Positions 19,198 to 28,087 of a stretch of DNA of 49,312 nucleotides are shown one piece after another. Origin of the DNA: Nitrosopumilaceae archaeon (GTDB taxonomy: Archaea > Thermoproteota > Nitrososphaeria > Nitrososphaerales > Nitrosopumilaceae); contig WTHC01000054.1 in NCBI GenBank assembly GCA_011523285.1, positions 1 through 49,312 on the forward strand. Reading direction: 5' to 3'. Numbering within the stretch: position 1 is the first letter of the stretch; the number at the start of each line of letters is the position of its first letter. Position numbers and translations under genes: made by a program. The notes below the pieces were generated by a model. That model was not told the DNA's origin. It did no database searches and worked only from the letters and a program-made list of their open reading frames with translations.

Positions 19198-19749
19198 TCA
19201 GCTTAATATTTGTGATGACAAATAAAATACTTGTTTAATATCTGATTTAAGAACATCAAATAATTTGGCGTTATATATCGTAGCTGCAGGATGGATTGTT
19301 AAGAAATAATATTGATGTCGGTGTTTAATTAGTTTTCCACGGTTTTTTGTTATTTGTTTTCCTCCAAGTATTGCATTATATGCAGTATTACCCATTATAC
19401 ATATAATTTTTGGGTTAATTAAATCGATTTCTAGCATTAAATATTTTTTACATTCATCAATTTCATTTTTGGTAGGGAGACGATTATGAGGTGGTTTACA
19501 TTTAACTATATTGGTTATATATATAGAAGATCTATTTATGCCATTATAGTTTAGTACGTTGGATAAAATTTTACCAGCACGTCCTACAAATGGGGTGCCA
19601 GATTTATCTTCGCATGTTCCAGGAGCTTCGCCAATCAACATCACATTAGAATTGATATTACCAGCTCCAGGAACTGCATTTATCCTACATTTATGTAAAT
19701 TACATTTTTTACAAAATATTACTTGATCAGAAATTGTATTTTTATCCAT
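19198..19749 (-). CDS. Family 4 uracil-DNA glycosylase (Fe-S)
   Basis: A 183-residue thermophile-type uracil-DNA glycosylase. The four iron-sulfur cysteines are Cys13, Cys16, Cys84 and Cys100. Motif A is GEAPG (40-44), followed by [10 protein letters not shown], and motif B is the HPAA region. It excises uracil from deaminated cytosine, a task likely to matter in a DNA this AT-rich. It is the first gene of a probable pair with the alkyladenine glycosylase. Confidence 0.92.
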   Translation of the reverse strand: MDKNTISDQVIFCKKCNLHKCRINAVPGAGNINSNVMLIGEAPGTCEDKSGTPFVGRAGKILSNVLNYNGINRSSIYITNIVKCKPPHNRLPTKNEIDECKKYLMLEIDLINPKIICIMGNTAYNAILGGKQITKNRGKLIKHRHQYYFLTIHPAATIYNAKLFDVLKSDIKQVFYLSSQILS

Positions 19750-19830
19750 ATTTTTAATGTCTAAAAATATAAGATAATCATGATATAAAAATTATTTTAT
19801 AGCAATCACTATAAATAGATAGAAAAGAAT

Positions 19831-19983
19831 CTATGATGTTCCAGGCAACGTATAATAAAACTCATCTTCAAAATCATAGTCATGTTTATTATGCTGACGT
19901 AAAGAATTAAAATACAAATTACAATTTGCATAAAATTCATAATTATACTTCGATTTCTTTTTTTGCAACATTATTATCATCAT
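19831..19983 (-). CDS. Possible small protein, 50 residues
   Basis: This lies in the 353-nt gap between the uracil glycosylase and tsr3. An ATG-started frame on the minus strand encodes a basic N-terminus (LQKKKSKY) followed by an aromatic, acidic C-terminal half (HDYDFEDEFYYTLPG). Family unknown. Its composition is protein-like and unlike random AT-rich translation, but nothing else supports it; the rest of the gap looks like plain promoter DNA. Confidence 0.3.
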   Translation of the reverse strand: MMIIMLQKKKSKYNYEFYANCNLYFNSLRQHNKHDYDFEDEFYYTLPGTS

Positions 19984-20072
19984 TAATGATTAATAATTTG
20001 TAGAGTGTGATCAAATATTTTTATCATATTGATTATAATTATTATACATATTTTTACAATTATTTTGTTCAA

Positions 20073-20080
20073 TATAAATA
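20073..20080 (+). promoter_or_regulatory. TATA-like box for tsr3
   Basis: TATAAATA is centred 26-27 nt before the TTG at 20103, with no ribosome binding site between. This supports the TTG as a leaderless start. Confidence 0.5.
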
Positions 20081-20102
20081 ATAGATATGATGTTTTCATG
20101 TA

Positions 20103-20597
20103 TTGAAGGTTAATTTGATAATATACAGGCAAGATGATCCTCGAAAATGCACCGCATTAAAATTAATCAGATTTAAATTAGCTAATCAGATTAAAAAAAC
20201 TAGTCCTCATTGTTTAATTTTAAATCCATTTGCAAAAAAAATGTTGCTATCTACTGATACATATATTAAATCTATAACTGCCATTGATTGTTCTTGGAAC
20301 AAAATAGCCAGAGTACATATCAAAAAATTCATAGGAATTCATAGGAAACTGCCGCCTTTATTTGCTGGAAATCCTATAAACTACTCCAAACTGAATAAAC
20401 TCACAACGGCAGAAGCTATTACTGCAGCTTTATTTATTTTAGGATATTATGAAATTGGTAAAAAAATTATAAGTAAATTTAATTGGGGGCATTCTTTTAT
20501 TGAATTAAATCATAATTTACTTGATGATTATTCAAAACTAAAGTCGGTAGAAGAAATAGATAAGATATTGAATGATTATGGTATAAATAAAAACTAA
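20103..20597 (+). CDS. tsr3: Tsr3, 18S/16S rRNA aminocarboxypropyltransferase
   Basis: A 164-residue DUF367/Tsr3 protein: DDPRKCTALKL near the N-terminus, then IDCSWNK, RKLPPLFAGNPINYSKLNKLTTAEA and ALFILGYYEIGKKIISKFNWG. Tsr3 transfers the 3-amino-3-carboxypropyl group of SAM to a small-subunit rRNA pseudouridine or uridine late in ribosome assembly. TTG start chosen from the upstream TATA spacing and from family length. An RNase P RNA gene follows 74 nt downstream on the same strand. Confidence 0.93.
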   Translation: MKVNLIIYRQDDPRKCTALKLIRFKLANQIKKTSPHCLILNPFAKKMLLSTDTYIKSITAIDCSWNKIARVHIKKFIGIHRKLPPLFAGNPINYSKLNKLTTAEAITAALFILGYYEIGKKIISKFNWGHSFIELNHNLLDDYSKLKSVEEIDKILNDYGINKN

Positions 20598-20646
20598 TTC
20601 AATTATAATTATAACGTAGCATTTTGCAAGCTAATAAAAATATTCA

Positions 20647-20656
20647 TATTAAATAA
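20647..20656 (+). promoter_or_regulatory. TATA-like box for RNase P RNA
   Basis: TATTAAATAA is centred about 20 nt before the predicted 5' end of the RNA; the exact 5' end could lie a few bases further downstream. Confidence 0.4.
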
Positions 20657-20671
20657 AATGATGTAAATAAT

Positions 20672-20955
20672 GTGAGTTGGTGTACGATTACTGTTACGAC
20701 AGAGGAAACTCCTCCCTTCATACAGGATATGTGATCTGGAGATAGATAATCAGAGATGGTTGGCAACAGCATAGAAAAATAATTCGATCTAACATGTACT
20801 GTGAGGATGTAAGAGTCTGAGGTTGTTAGTGGAGAAATGGAAAAGCTGTCCCACATGAAGCAAAGCCGAACAAAACAATAAGTTCCTGTACTCAGTTTAG
20901 GTAGGCTGCAAAGTTAAATATCGTAAAAACAGAAGGAGGGTTACTACCAACACAC
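20672..20955 (+). ncRNA. rnpB: RNase P RNA
   Basis: The RNA subunit of RNase P, which cuts the 5' leader from tRNA precursors. The 5' part contains GAGGAAACTCCTCCC, resembling conserved region I. The 3' part has ACAGAAGGAGGGTTACTACC, resembling conserved regions IV-V. The ends gtgagttggt (20672-20681) and accaacacac (20946-20955) pair as helix P1 with one mismatch. The segment is clearly more GC-rich than the flanks and has no open reading frame. Its length of about 284 nt is plausible for archaea. It ends 13 nt before the convergent gene's stop. Confidence 0.85.
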
Positions 20956-20968
20956 ATTAGCATAATTA

Positions 20969-22198
20969 TTATGGTTTCCAGCCTTTAGGCATGGAACCTC
21001 TATTATTAGAAGCGTCTGACATATTATTATTATTATTTTCATCAGCAATATATGCTTCACCTCTAACAGTTTGATAACCTCCAGCTTCTGAGCTAGTAGA
21101 TCGAGCACGTAGACGAGAAGGATCTATACCTTGTTGCCCCTGTCCTGCTTCTTTTTTTAATTGTCTACTACTAAAAAACAGTATTGCAATTGCTCCAATA
21201 CCAGCCATACCTGCCATACCATAAATTATCATTACAGGAAATCCTCCTGTAGAAGTAGTAGCATATCCTTCAGGAGATTGAGGACTTACTCCAAATACTT
21301 CCCCGCTATCTACTTTATCTACAGCTGCAAATCCCACAACAAACACATTGCCAGAATCGGCAGATTCAATAGATCGAATAGCATATTCTTCATCTAATTT
21401 AATCAAATTCTCAAAAACTTTCTCGACTTGTCTTCCTTCTCGAATACTACTTTCTCCCATTGTGAAAGAAGAGACAACAAATCCACTTATTTCGTCTGCC
21501 AAACCAAATGTAGAAGCATCTACATTAATACCTGTAGGATCAAATAAGAAATGCCAATTTGTCAGTGGTTGATTTTTTATACCATCAGCGTTTATTATAG
21601 GTGTTGATAATAATTCCATAGCAGTAGTATTAGATAACAGATTATATACATTGTTTACGTTGTTTTGTAGAAATGATATTGGCATATTAATTTCAACATC
21701 ACCAAATTCTGACGTATTGATAACAATAGGCGCTTCAGTAGTCAGCCCTCTCCAACTTATATCAACAAGAGCGGGAGAATTATCAGAATATTCACGTATC
21801 AAGAAATTATGTATAGTAGCAATTAAATTAATTTTATAATCTACAGATGCGTTTAAGTTTCTTCCTGTGAGATGAGCATCATATTCTACATCTAAATATT
21901 TAATTCGTGTAACACTGCCAGTATCAGAAAGTTTCTGATTTAATATATTCATAAGTGAAATAACACCAGGATTGTTCCTATCAGCAGTAAAAGACGTTGT
22001 AAATTCTTTATTTTTAAGTAAGTTGGCTATATTACCTCCATTTTCATATTCTATAAAAATTGTTCTTTGATATCTCATATTAACTGTAGCATCATCTTTA
22101 GCTGGATTTAATCTAACGTCCAATTGAGCTGCAAAAGCTGGAGTTACACAGCTAGTCAAAACGACAAACAATAATGCATAATAACTAATATTACTCAC
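20969..22198 (-). CDS. Secreted, membrane-anchored protein of unknown function
   Basis: A 409-residue protein. A signal peptide ends near AFA-AQ (about residue 23). An extracellular beta-rich domain of about 290 residues follows, then one transmembrane helix (about 318-342, VMIIYGMAGMAGIGAIAILFF), then a cytosolic, Gln/Ser/Asn-rich tail of about 65 residues with an Asn run and a C-terminal GWKP. Topology is therefore N-out, C-in. I do not recognise the ectodomain. The start is GTG, with taataaat (22221-22228) about 26 nt upstream. Codon use is somewhat richer in Gly and Ala than in its neighbours. Confidence 0.8.
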   Translation of the reverse strand: MSNISYYALLFVVLTSCVTPAFAAQLDVRLNPAKDDATVNMRYQRTIFIEYENGGNIANLLKNKEFTTSFTADRNNPGVISLMNILNQKLSDTGSVTRIKYLDVEYDAHLTGRNLNASVDYKINLIATIHNFLIREYSDNSPALVDISWRGLTTEAPIVINTSEFGDVEINMPISFLQNNVNNVYNLLSNTTAMELLSTPIINADGIKNQPLTNWHFLFDPTGINVDASTFGLADEISGFVVSSFTMGESSIREGRQVEKVFENLIKLDEEYAIRSIESADSGNVFVVGFAAVDKVDSGEVFGVSPQSPEGYATTSTGGFPVMIIYGMAGMAGIGAIAILFFSSRQLKKEAGQGQQGIDPSRLRARSTSSEAGGYQTVRGEAYIADENNNNNMSDASNNRGSMPKGWKP

Positions 22199-22302
22199 AA
22201 AATTATCGATTTCAACACAGTAATAAATCTATCTCCATTAGAAAATTTAAATTAGAATGATTGATTATAATATTGATCTATGATTGGTTTGGCGATTGTG
22301 AC

Positions 22303-23232
22303 TTGAAAAAAAGAATTACTATATTAGCTGGTGGCACAGGCTCTATAAAACTTGTTAGAGGCTTAGCTTCACAAACTAATGATATTAATGTAATCTGTAA
22401 TGTTGGAGATAATTATTGGCTTTATGGATTATACGTTTGTCCAGACATAGATACTATAGTGTATGGATTAGCAGACTTATTAGATTATGATAGGGGTTGG
22501 GGCATAAAAAAAGATACTTATAATTTTTTACGTCAGATGGAGATATTTGGAGAAGAAACATGGTTGATGGTTGGAGATAGGGACACAGCTACTCACCTAA
22601 TTCGTACAAATATGCTAAAAAACGGTAAAAACTTAAGCGATATTACAAAATGGATGTGTGAAAAATTTGCTATTAGTGTAAATGTAATACCAGTAACAGA
22701 TAACAATATCGAAACTCGCATCAGTACCAATAAAGGCGAGCTTCATTTACAAGAATTCTGGGTAAAATATAGAGGTAAAGACAAAGTAGAGGGGATACAG
22801 TATATAGGAGCTGACAAAGCACGCCCCAATCCTGAAGCAATAAATGCCATTCATGATTCAGATTTGGTGGTTATTGCTCCTGGGAATCCTCTGACCAGCA
22901 TAGGGCCAATGTTACAAATTAAAGGAATACGAAAAGAACTGTTAAAATTGAAAAAAAAAGTAGTTGCAGTAAGTCCATTGGTAGGAAATAAGACTTTTAG
23001 TGGTCCGGCAGCTAAGTATATGGAGGCTGCAGGCATAGAGGTTTCTTCATATGGGTTAGCTAAGATGTATTCTGATGTATGCTCCAATTTGATCATAGAC
23101 TCGCAAGATAAAAAATTAGTTAATAATATTAAAAATTTAGATATGAACGTGTATGATACAAAAATTACCATGTCTAATAAAAAAGATGAACAAGTTTTAG
23201 CATCTTTCATATTAAAGCAGATAAGAATATAG
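22303..23232 (+). CDS. cofD: 2-phospho-L-lactate transferase (F420 synthesis)
   Basis: CofD joins a phospholactyl/phosphoenolpyruvyl group to Fo, making F420-0. Family motifs seen are LAGGTGSIKLVRGL at the N-terminus, CNVGDN, then VVIAPGNPLTSIGPML and AVSPLVGNKTFSGPAAKYM. The TTG at 22303 matches the family's N-terminus. A TATA-like ATTTAAAT (22245-22252) is 26 nt before another in-frame TTG (22273), which would add ten residues. cofC starts at the next base after the stop. Confidence 0.92.
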   Translation: MKKRITILAGGTGSIKLVRGLASQTNDINVICNVGDNYWLYGLYVCPDIDTIVYGLADLLDYDRGWGIKKDTYNFLRQMEIFGEETWLMVGDRDTATHLIRTNMLKNGKNLSDITKWMCEKFAISVNVIPVTDNNIETRISTNKGELHLQEFWVKYRGKDKVEGIQYIGADKARPNPEAINAIHDSDLVVIAPGNPLTSIGPMLQIKGIRKELLKLKKKVVAVSPLVGNKTFSGPAAKYMEAAGIEVSSYGLAKMYSDVCSNLIIDSQDKKLVNNIKNLDMNVYDTKITMSNKKDEQVLASFILKQIRI

Positions 23233-23862
23233 TTGAAGATTGCAGCCATCATACCAGTAAAAACATTTTCAAAAGCCAAATCACGATTAGATATACCAGC
23301 ATCGAAGAAAATATCAATTTGTAGAATAATGTTTGCCGAAATAGTTAAAACGATAACAGAATCAAAAATGGTTGATAAAATAATAGTAGTATCTAAAAAT
23401 AATGACATAATATCAGATGAAATGACAAATACTATTCATCTGTATGACGAATATGAAAGTGGAGTTAATAATGCAATTTCAATAGCCGACAAATACATTT
23501 GTAATAATAAGTTTGATGCTTCTGTAATTTTTCCACAGGATATACCATTAATAAAATCTAGCGATATAAAATTTTTATTAAGCTTTAATAGTTCAAGACT
23601 GGTTTTTGTAGTTCCATCAAAGCGTTTTGATGGTACAAATGCATTAGTAAGAACACCAACAGATTTAATGGAAACACATTATGATGAAGATAGCTATAAA
23701 ATTCATTTACGCGTTGGTAAAAAACATACTAATAATACATCGCTTGTTTTAATAAAAAGAATTATGTTTGATATAGACAATTATCAAGATCTAAAATTAT
23801 TATTAAAACAAAATGAAAAGCCAGATGTATGTAAAATGATTCAAAAGATAGCATATTCGTGA
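23233..23862 (+). CDS. cofC: 2-phospho-L-lactate guanylyltransferase (F420 synthesis)
   Basis: A 209-residue nucleotidyltransferase with a GT-A-like fold that activates phospholactate (or PEP) with GTP for CofD. Seen: the N-terminal IIPVKTFSKAKSRLD (nucleotide-binding, PVK-x5-KSRL), FPQDIPLI (metal/substrate) and the DGTNAL loop. TTG start directly abutting the cofD stop, so translation is probably coupled. Together the two genes make the core of F420 assembly; cofE and cofG/H are not in the window. Confidence 0.92.
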   Translation: MKIAAIIPVKTFSKAKSRLDIPASKKISICRIMFAEIVKTITESKMVDKIIVVSKNNDIISDEMTNTIHLYDEYESGVNNAISIADKYICNNKFDASVIFPQDIPLIKSSDIKFLLSFNSSRLVFVVPSKRFDGTNALVRTPTDLMETHYDEDSYKIHLRVGKKHTNNTSLVLIKRIMFDIDNYQDLKLLLKQNEKPDVCKMIQKIAYS

Positions 23863-23963
23863 ACGAATCATACAATAAAACATAATACATTTCATTTAAA
23901 CATATAAAATATAATTTGATATAACATCATATTGTGATGTTTGTATCAACATATGATAAGCGA

Positions 23964-24884
23964 TTACTTTTGTTTAAAATAATTCGTAGCTAATATACAA
24001 ATAGAAATGATTCCAGAAATCATGAATAATATTTCCAAAATGTTTATGAATGGATGAGAGATAGCTTCTTGTATATGTAAATTAGTAATATATGATGTTA
24101 AAAATATGTAAGCGAATACAAAATAATTAATTGACCAATGTATTAACACAGATACAATAAATCCATATCTGAAATAAGTCCATCCTAATATAATTCCGCT
24201 AATAGTAGCTTGGGCCAATTTGCTTATGTCCCAAAATTCATTAAATAATACGTGCAACAAACCAAACAATATTCCAGAGATTATTATCAATAGGAGATAA
24301 TGTATTTTTTGTACGTCGATATGACTTGGACGATATAGTGTTTTTAAAAAATATCTGATAGATTTTGTTGAATGTAATAGGAATATTGGTAGCCCAATTA
24401 AGCTGACTCTAAAACCGATTTCTTCTATTATGGGTGCTTTTGAAACATCAAAAAAATTGAGTAACGTATCAAAATTTGGAGTATTTCCAAACATACCAAT
24501 TTGCTCTTGAATGAAATTTATAGTTCCTGATAAAAATACCAATATCACAAACCAGTAAATAATAGTTCTTACAATATTCGGATGGTTATCAAGGTCAGTA
24601 AATTTGAATAGATTACGTCTTGACATTAAAATAGCAATAATAAATAAAGTTAGTAAAATACACCATAATACTATGAACGCATAACCGAGATCCATTTGCA
24701 CTAAATGAGAACCAATTAATGGTAAACGTAAACGAAATTCTAAATTATGATCAAAATTAATATTTTCATTATTGCCATAATCAATAATAAGATACAATCC
24801 AATTGGAAATGATGCAGTCATTAAAACAAAGATTATCCCAAATGATAATTTCTGCAGAACAATTAATAGTGTTAATTTATTCAA
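23964..24884 (-). CDS. CPBP-family intramembrane protease
   Basis: A 306-residue polytopic membrane protein with the glutamic-protease motif set of the CPBP/Rce1 family: EEIGFR (motif 1), FGLLHVLFNEFWD (motif 2) and a later SVLIHWSIN (motif 3). About seven or eight hydrophobic segments are visible. Eukaryotic Rce1 trims CAAX proteins; archaeal substrates are unknown. It follows aIF1 after 8 nt on the same strand, so they are probably co-transcribed, although no functional link is apparent. Confidence 0.85.
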   Translation of the reverse strand: MNKLTLLIVLQKLSFGIIFVLMTASFPIGLYLIIDYGNNENINFDHNLEFRLRLPLIGSHLVQMDLGYAFIVLWCILLTLFIIAILMSRRNLFKFTDLDNHPNIVRTIIYWFVILVFLSGTINFIQEQIGMFGNTPNFDTLLNFFDVSKAPIIEEIGFRVSLIGLPIFLLHSTKSIRYFLKTLYRPSHIDVQKIHYLLLIIISGILFGLLHVLFNEFWDISKLAQATISGIILGWTYFRYGFIVSVLIHWSINYFVFAYIFLTSYITNLHIQEAISHPFINILEILFMISGIISICILATNYFKQK

Positions 24885-24892
24885 TACATATT

Positions 24893-25201
24893 CTAATGCA
24901 ATTCAATAGAGGATTCTGAGAAACCAAGATTAATCAAAGAATCTTTCATAGTGTCACGATGATCCCCTTGTAAAAATATATAGCCGTCTTTAGCTGTTCC
25001 ACCACAAGCGTATTTAGCTTTTAGTTCTTTAGCAACTTTTTCAAGATTATTAAGTTTAGGGTCCATACCTTCTATCATTGTTCCTTTCTTTTTAAATCGT
25101 CTAGTTTCTAATCGTACTATTATTTTAGTGCTGTCTTTAGCAAGATCACCACACGCACACAGATCATCAGGAAGTCCGCATATATTACAAATTACTGCCA
25201 T
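24893..25201 (-). CDS. Translation initiation factor aIF1 (SUI1)
   Basis: A 102-residue SUI1-domain protein with an N-terminal zinc motif (Cys5, Cys8, Cys15, Cys17), then KIIVRLETRRFKKKGTMIEG, the KYACGGTAKDGYIFLQGDH core and a closing helix. It checks start-codon selection on the small ribosomal subunit. This is notable here because many genes in the window use TTG or GTG and some have no visible ordinary start. It diverges from the zinc protein at 25288. Confidence 0.95.
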   Translation of the reverse strand: MAVICNICGLPDDLCACGDLAKDSTKIIVRLETRRFKKKGTMIEGMDPKLNNLEKVAKELKAKYACGGTAKDGYIFLQGDHRDTMKDSLINLGFSESSIELH

Positions 25202-25287
25202 TAATCATTTGGAGTTTCATCGACACACTATTAAACTTTTTTTATATATGACATACAATAAAATTCGAGTGAGTGATATATTTGGTA

Positions 25288-25638
25288 ATGACGAAAAAAG
25301 CACTCCACAATGAAGCCATAAAGATGCTATTAGGAGGTGCTACGCTTACGAATGAACCTTGTCCATATTGCCATGGAGTCAGAGTTATCAAAGATGGATA
25401 TGCGTTATGCATCAAATGCGGGCAAAAACCAACTATCAAATACCACAAACAACCAAACAATACAAACATAGAAAATACAAAAAATCAAATAGACGAAAAT
25501 AAAAATATAAAATTGATTTTAAATAAAAAGCTTGAAGAATTATTCAATATATTAGGGGATGAAAAAGATTATGAAAAACAATATAAAATATTATGTATTG
25601 CAAATATAATATTGGAGATTTTAGCTAAATTTAAATAA
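25288..25638 (+). CDS. Zinc-binding protein, Sjogren/scleroderma autoantigen 1 (p27) family
   Basis: About 116 residues with a four-cysteine zinc ribbon CPYC...CIKC (Cys25, Cys28, Cys41, Cys44) preceded by MLLGGATLTNEP, typical of the archaeal p27/SSSCA1-like family. The C-terminus is a charged, helical segment. Function is unknown. ATG 25288 matches the family's N-terminus, but an in-frame GTG at 25273 lies closer to the expected distance from TTTATATA (25241-25248) and could be the true start. Confidence 0.75.
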   Translation: MTKKALHNEAIKMLLGGATLTNEPCPYCHGVRVIKDGYALCIKCGQKPTIKYHKQPNNTNIENTKNQIDENKNIKLILNKKLEELFNILGDEKDYEKQYKILCIANIILEILAKFK

Positions 25639-25680
25639 TAAAGTTTTTATTCGCTTGAGAAGAACTTAACATAATCACAT

Positions 25681-25842
25681 ATGAGCAAAAAAAAAGGTGC
25701 GCCGTTACCTGCATCAAGTGCAGGTTTATTACGATTCTTTGAGGATGACACAAAAGGGTTTAGGTTAGATCCAAGGCTCGTGGTATCAATACCTTCAAGT
25801 ATAATTGTAATATCATGGATACTTGATATATTATCTACGTAA
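25681..25842 (+). CDS. Preprotein translocase Sec61-beta/SecG
   Basis: A 53-residue protein: basic N-terminus MSKKKGAPLP, conserved SSAGLLRFFEDD, LDPRLVVSIP, then a single transmembrane helix (SSIIVISWILDIL). It is the small beta subunit of the SecYE-beta protein-conducting channel. TTTTTAT at 25644-25650 may be its TATA box. The DUF2070 gene starts 6 nt downstream and is probably co-transcribed. Confidence 0.92.
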   Translation: MSKKKGAPLPASSAGLLRFFEDDTKGFRLDPRLVVSIPSSIIVISWILDILST

Positions 25843-25848
25843 CATAAA

Positions 25849-27594
25849 TTGACTACTCCAATTGACGATGTAACTAAAATACATCGTAGATATTCATTGA
25901 CTCTAATAAATCCATCATCTTTTTATCATTCATTAATTATTTCAATAGTAGTAACAACATTATTAGTTGTTCTAACCAATATTTATTATTTTAATGAAAA
26001 ATACGATATTGGTTTTGGTCTAATAAAAGTTGTGATAGCATTATTAGTAACACAATATATAGATTCACGATTTACCAAGAACAAAGAATATTCTAAATCT
26101 ATACATATGTCTTTATTTGGCAATTCATTATGGCTCATAACCATAATATCTGGTCTAATTTTTGCAAACATATTTGATAAAATCATTTCAATCACATATA
26201 TAATAGAAGGCATGTTCTTATTTTCCAGTTTTAGAATAGGTATTTTTACTACTACATTAGGATTACGAATTAAAAAAAGTTGGATCGTATGTTTTATTCA
26301 GCCAATAGCTATGCTGCTAGCATTATTACCAAACAACTTGTGGGGATATATTTTTGAAGATATAACATCAATCATATACGGGATTATATTTCTTGTGATT
26401 GCTACTACATGGTCTATATTGACAGATAGAGCTGGAAGACCATATATGAAGAGCACACATGAATTAATTCAGGCATATCTATCATCAATATCTAAAAATG
26501 ATCCACATGAAGTAGAATCCATAATAGAAAAACAATCAAAGACAGCTACTGTATCTACATATCAATTAAGATTATATGAAAAACATAATGAATTTAGATT
26601 AATATTACCAGAAATTCATCCTGGACCGTATAATCCAATAGGTGGAAGCAATATACCATTTTTGATATACAAAAACATGAAATCATCAGCTATGATTATG
26701 CATAGTGTTTCTGATCACTCATTAAACTTACCATCAAAATCAGAAGTTAACAAATATCTTGAAAATTTAAATGAAAATATAATTTCAGCTGCTGGCAAAA
26801 AATGTACAGAGCCAGTCATTACACAGATTAATAGAGCTAGAACAACAGGATTTATATTTGATGACACTGCGATTTTATTTTTGTCATTATCGCCATATGG
26901 ATCTGAAGATTTTCCAAGTTCCATCAAAAATAAATTAGAGATTTTTGCTAAAAACTACAATTTAGAACATATACTAATAATTGATTGTCATAATGCAATG
27001 GGCAAACATATTTCAAATGAAGATGAAAATGATTTATTAGAATCAGCTAAGAAAAATTTGCTAGCATTAACTAATAAAGAAAAATATAATTTTGAGTTTG
27101 GTTACGCAAATTCTGATAATATGAACTTACAAACTACAGATCTTGGTTGTTCTGGTATAGGCATATTATATTTATCTATAAACTCAAAAAAATATTTTGT
27201 CGGGTGGGCAGATTCCAACAATATGGAAAATGGCGTTAGAGAAAAAATAGTCAATAAATTTATAGAAAATGGATATAATTTACTAGAAATTTGTACATCT
27301 GATACTCATTACACAACAAGAAGTGTGAGGAATAAGAATGGGTATTACCAATTTGGAGCTACTACTAGTTATGCAAATATTGAAAGATGGTATCTTCAGA
27401 TTGCCAAGAGAGCATTAATGAAAACTACAAATACAGACTCATGTTTTGAGATATTGCAAAATAAAACTAAAGTTAAAGTTATGGGCTCTACAATATATAA
27501 AAAATATTCACAGGCAGTAGATAATTCTATAATTATCACAAAAATCTTTTTGATTTTAAGTGTAGGTTTCTTTTTTTTCACTATGATATACTGA
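25849..27594 (+). CDS. DUF2070-family membrane protein
   Basis: A 581-residue protein. The first 190 residues carry about six hydrophobic segments; a large soluble domain follows with conserved EIHPGPYNPIGGSNIPF, IIDCHNAMG and ICTSDTHYTTRS; a last hydrophobic helix closes the C-terminus. His, Asp and Cys in these motifs suggest a metal-dependent enzyme, but DUF2070 has no known activity. TTG start 6 nt after the Sec61-beta stop, as is common in archaeal gene order. It overlaps the convergent nuclease gene by 14 nt. Confidence 0.85.
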   Translation: MTTPIDDVTKIHRRYSLTLINPSSFYHSLIISIVVTTLLVVLTNIYYFNEKYDIGFGLIKVVIALLVTQYIDSRFTKNKEYSKSIHMSLFGNSLWLITIISGLIFANIFDKIISITYIIEGMFLFSSFRIGIFTTTLGLRIKKSWIVCFIQPIAMLLALLPNNLWGYIFEDITSIIYGIIFLVIATTWSILTDRAGRPYMKSTHELIQAYLSSISKNDPHEVESIIEKQSKTATVSTYQLRLYEKHNEFRLILPEIHPGPYNPIGGSNIPFLIYKNMKSSAMIMHSVSDHSLNLPSKSEVNKYLENLNENIISAAGKKCTEPVITQINRARTTGFIFDDTAILFLSLSPYGSEDFPSSIKNKLEIFAKNYNLEHILIIDCHNAMGKHISNEDENDLLESAKKNLLALTNKEKYNFEFGYANSDNMNLQTTDLGCSGIGILYLSINSKKYFVGWADSNNMENGVREKIVNKFIENGYNLLEICTSDTHYTTRSVRNKNGYYQFGATTSYANIERWYLQIAKRALMKTTNTDSCFEILQNKTKVKVMGSTIYKKYSQAVDNSIIITKIFLILSVGFFFFTMIY

Positions 27595-28051
27595 TTGTTT
27601 TAATTTTATCAAGGTAATCATAGAACTCATTTATGAATGACGCAAATCTTGAAATTGGAACTATGGGCACATTGTCAATAAAATGAATGCCAGTGTCATA
27701 TAATGTAACAATCATTGGTATTCCTATGATCGAATTATGAATACGAATATATCTTTCAGATCTTATGATTTGTTTTTTGACAGATTTTTTTAATTGATGA
27801 TTATTATATTTTTTCCAATGTTTGCAATCGATTAATAATGATATTCCCAAACGAGTCCCAATTACATCTATTTCCATCCTCGGTTTTGTGAATATAAGGT
27901 TTTGGATTATGCTAAAATTATAACTATATAATATTTCAGTTACAATATTTTCAAAATTTTGCCAACTAATATTTTTAGAAATTAGATCTACCGGTAGGCC
28001 AGATTTTACCATTTCAATTGTATTAATTAATTCTTCGTTATTTTTATTCAA
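27581..28051 (-). CDS. PD-(D/E)XK nuclease-fold protein (Mrr-like)
   Basis: A 156-residue protein. The nuclease core reads as IxW-QNFENIVTEIL (helix), MEIDVIGTRLG (Glu60/Asp62) and LLIDCKHWKK (Asp75, Lys77), the D...(D/E)xK pattern of restriction-endonuclease-like folds. No methylase-specificity partner is adjacent, although a class I methyltransferase is upstream on the same strand. It may be a repair nuclease or a remnant of a type IV restriction enzyme. The start is TTG. Confidence 0.72.
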   Translation of the reverse strand: MNKNNEELINTIEMVKSGLPVDLISKNISWQNFENIVTEILYSYNFSIIQNLIFTKPRMEIDVIGTRLGISLLIDCKHWKKYNNHQLKKSVKKQIIRSERYIRIHNSIIGIPMIVTLYDTGIHFIDNVPIVPISRFASFINEFYDYLDKIKTISIS

Positions 28052-28087
28052 TAATAAATACCCAATAGCATATTGTTCAATTAATTT

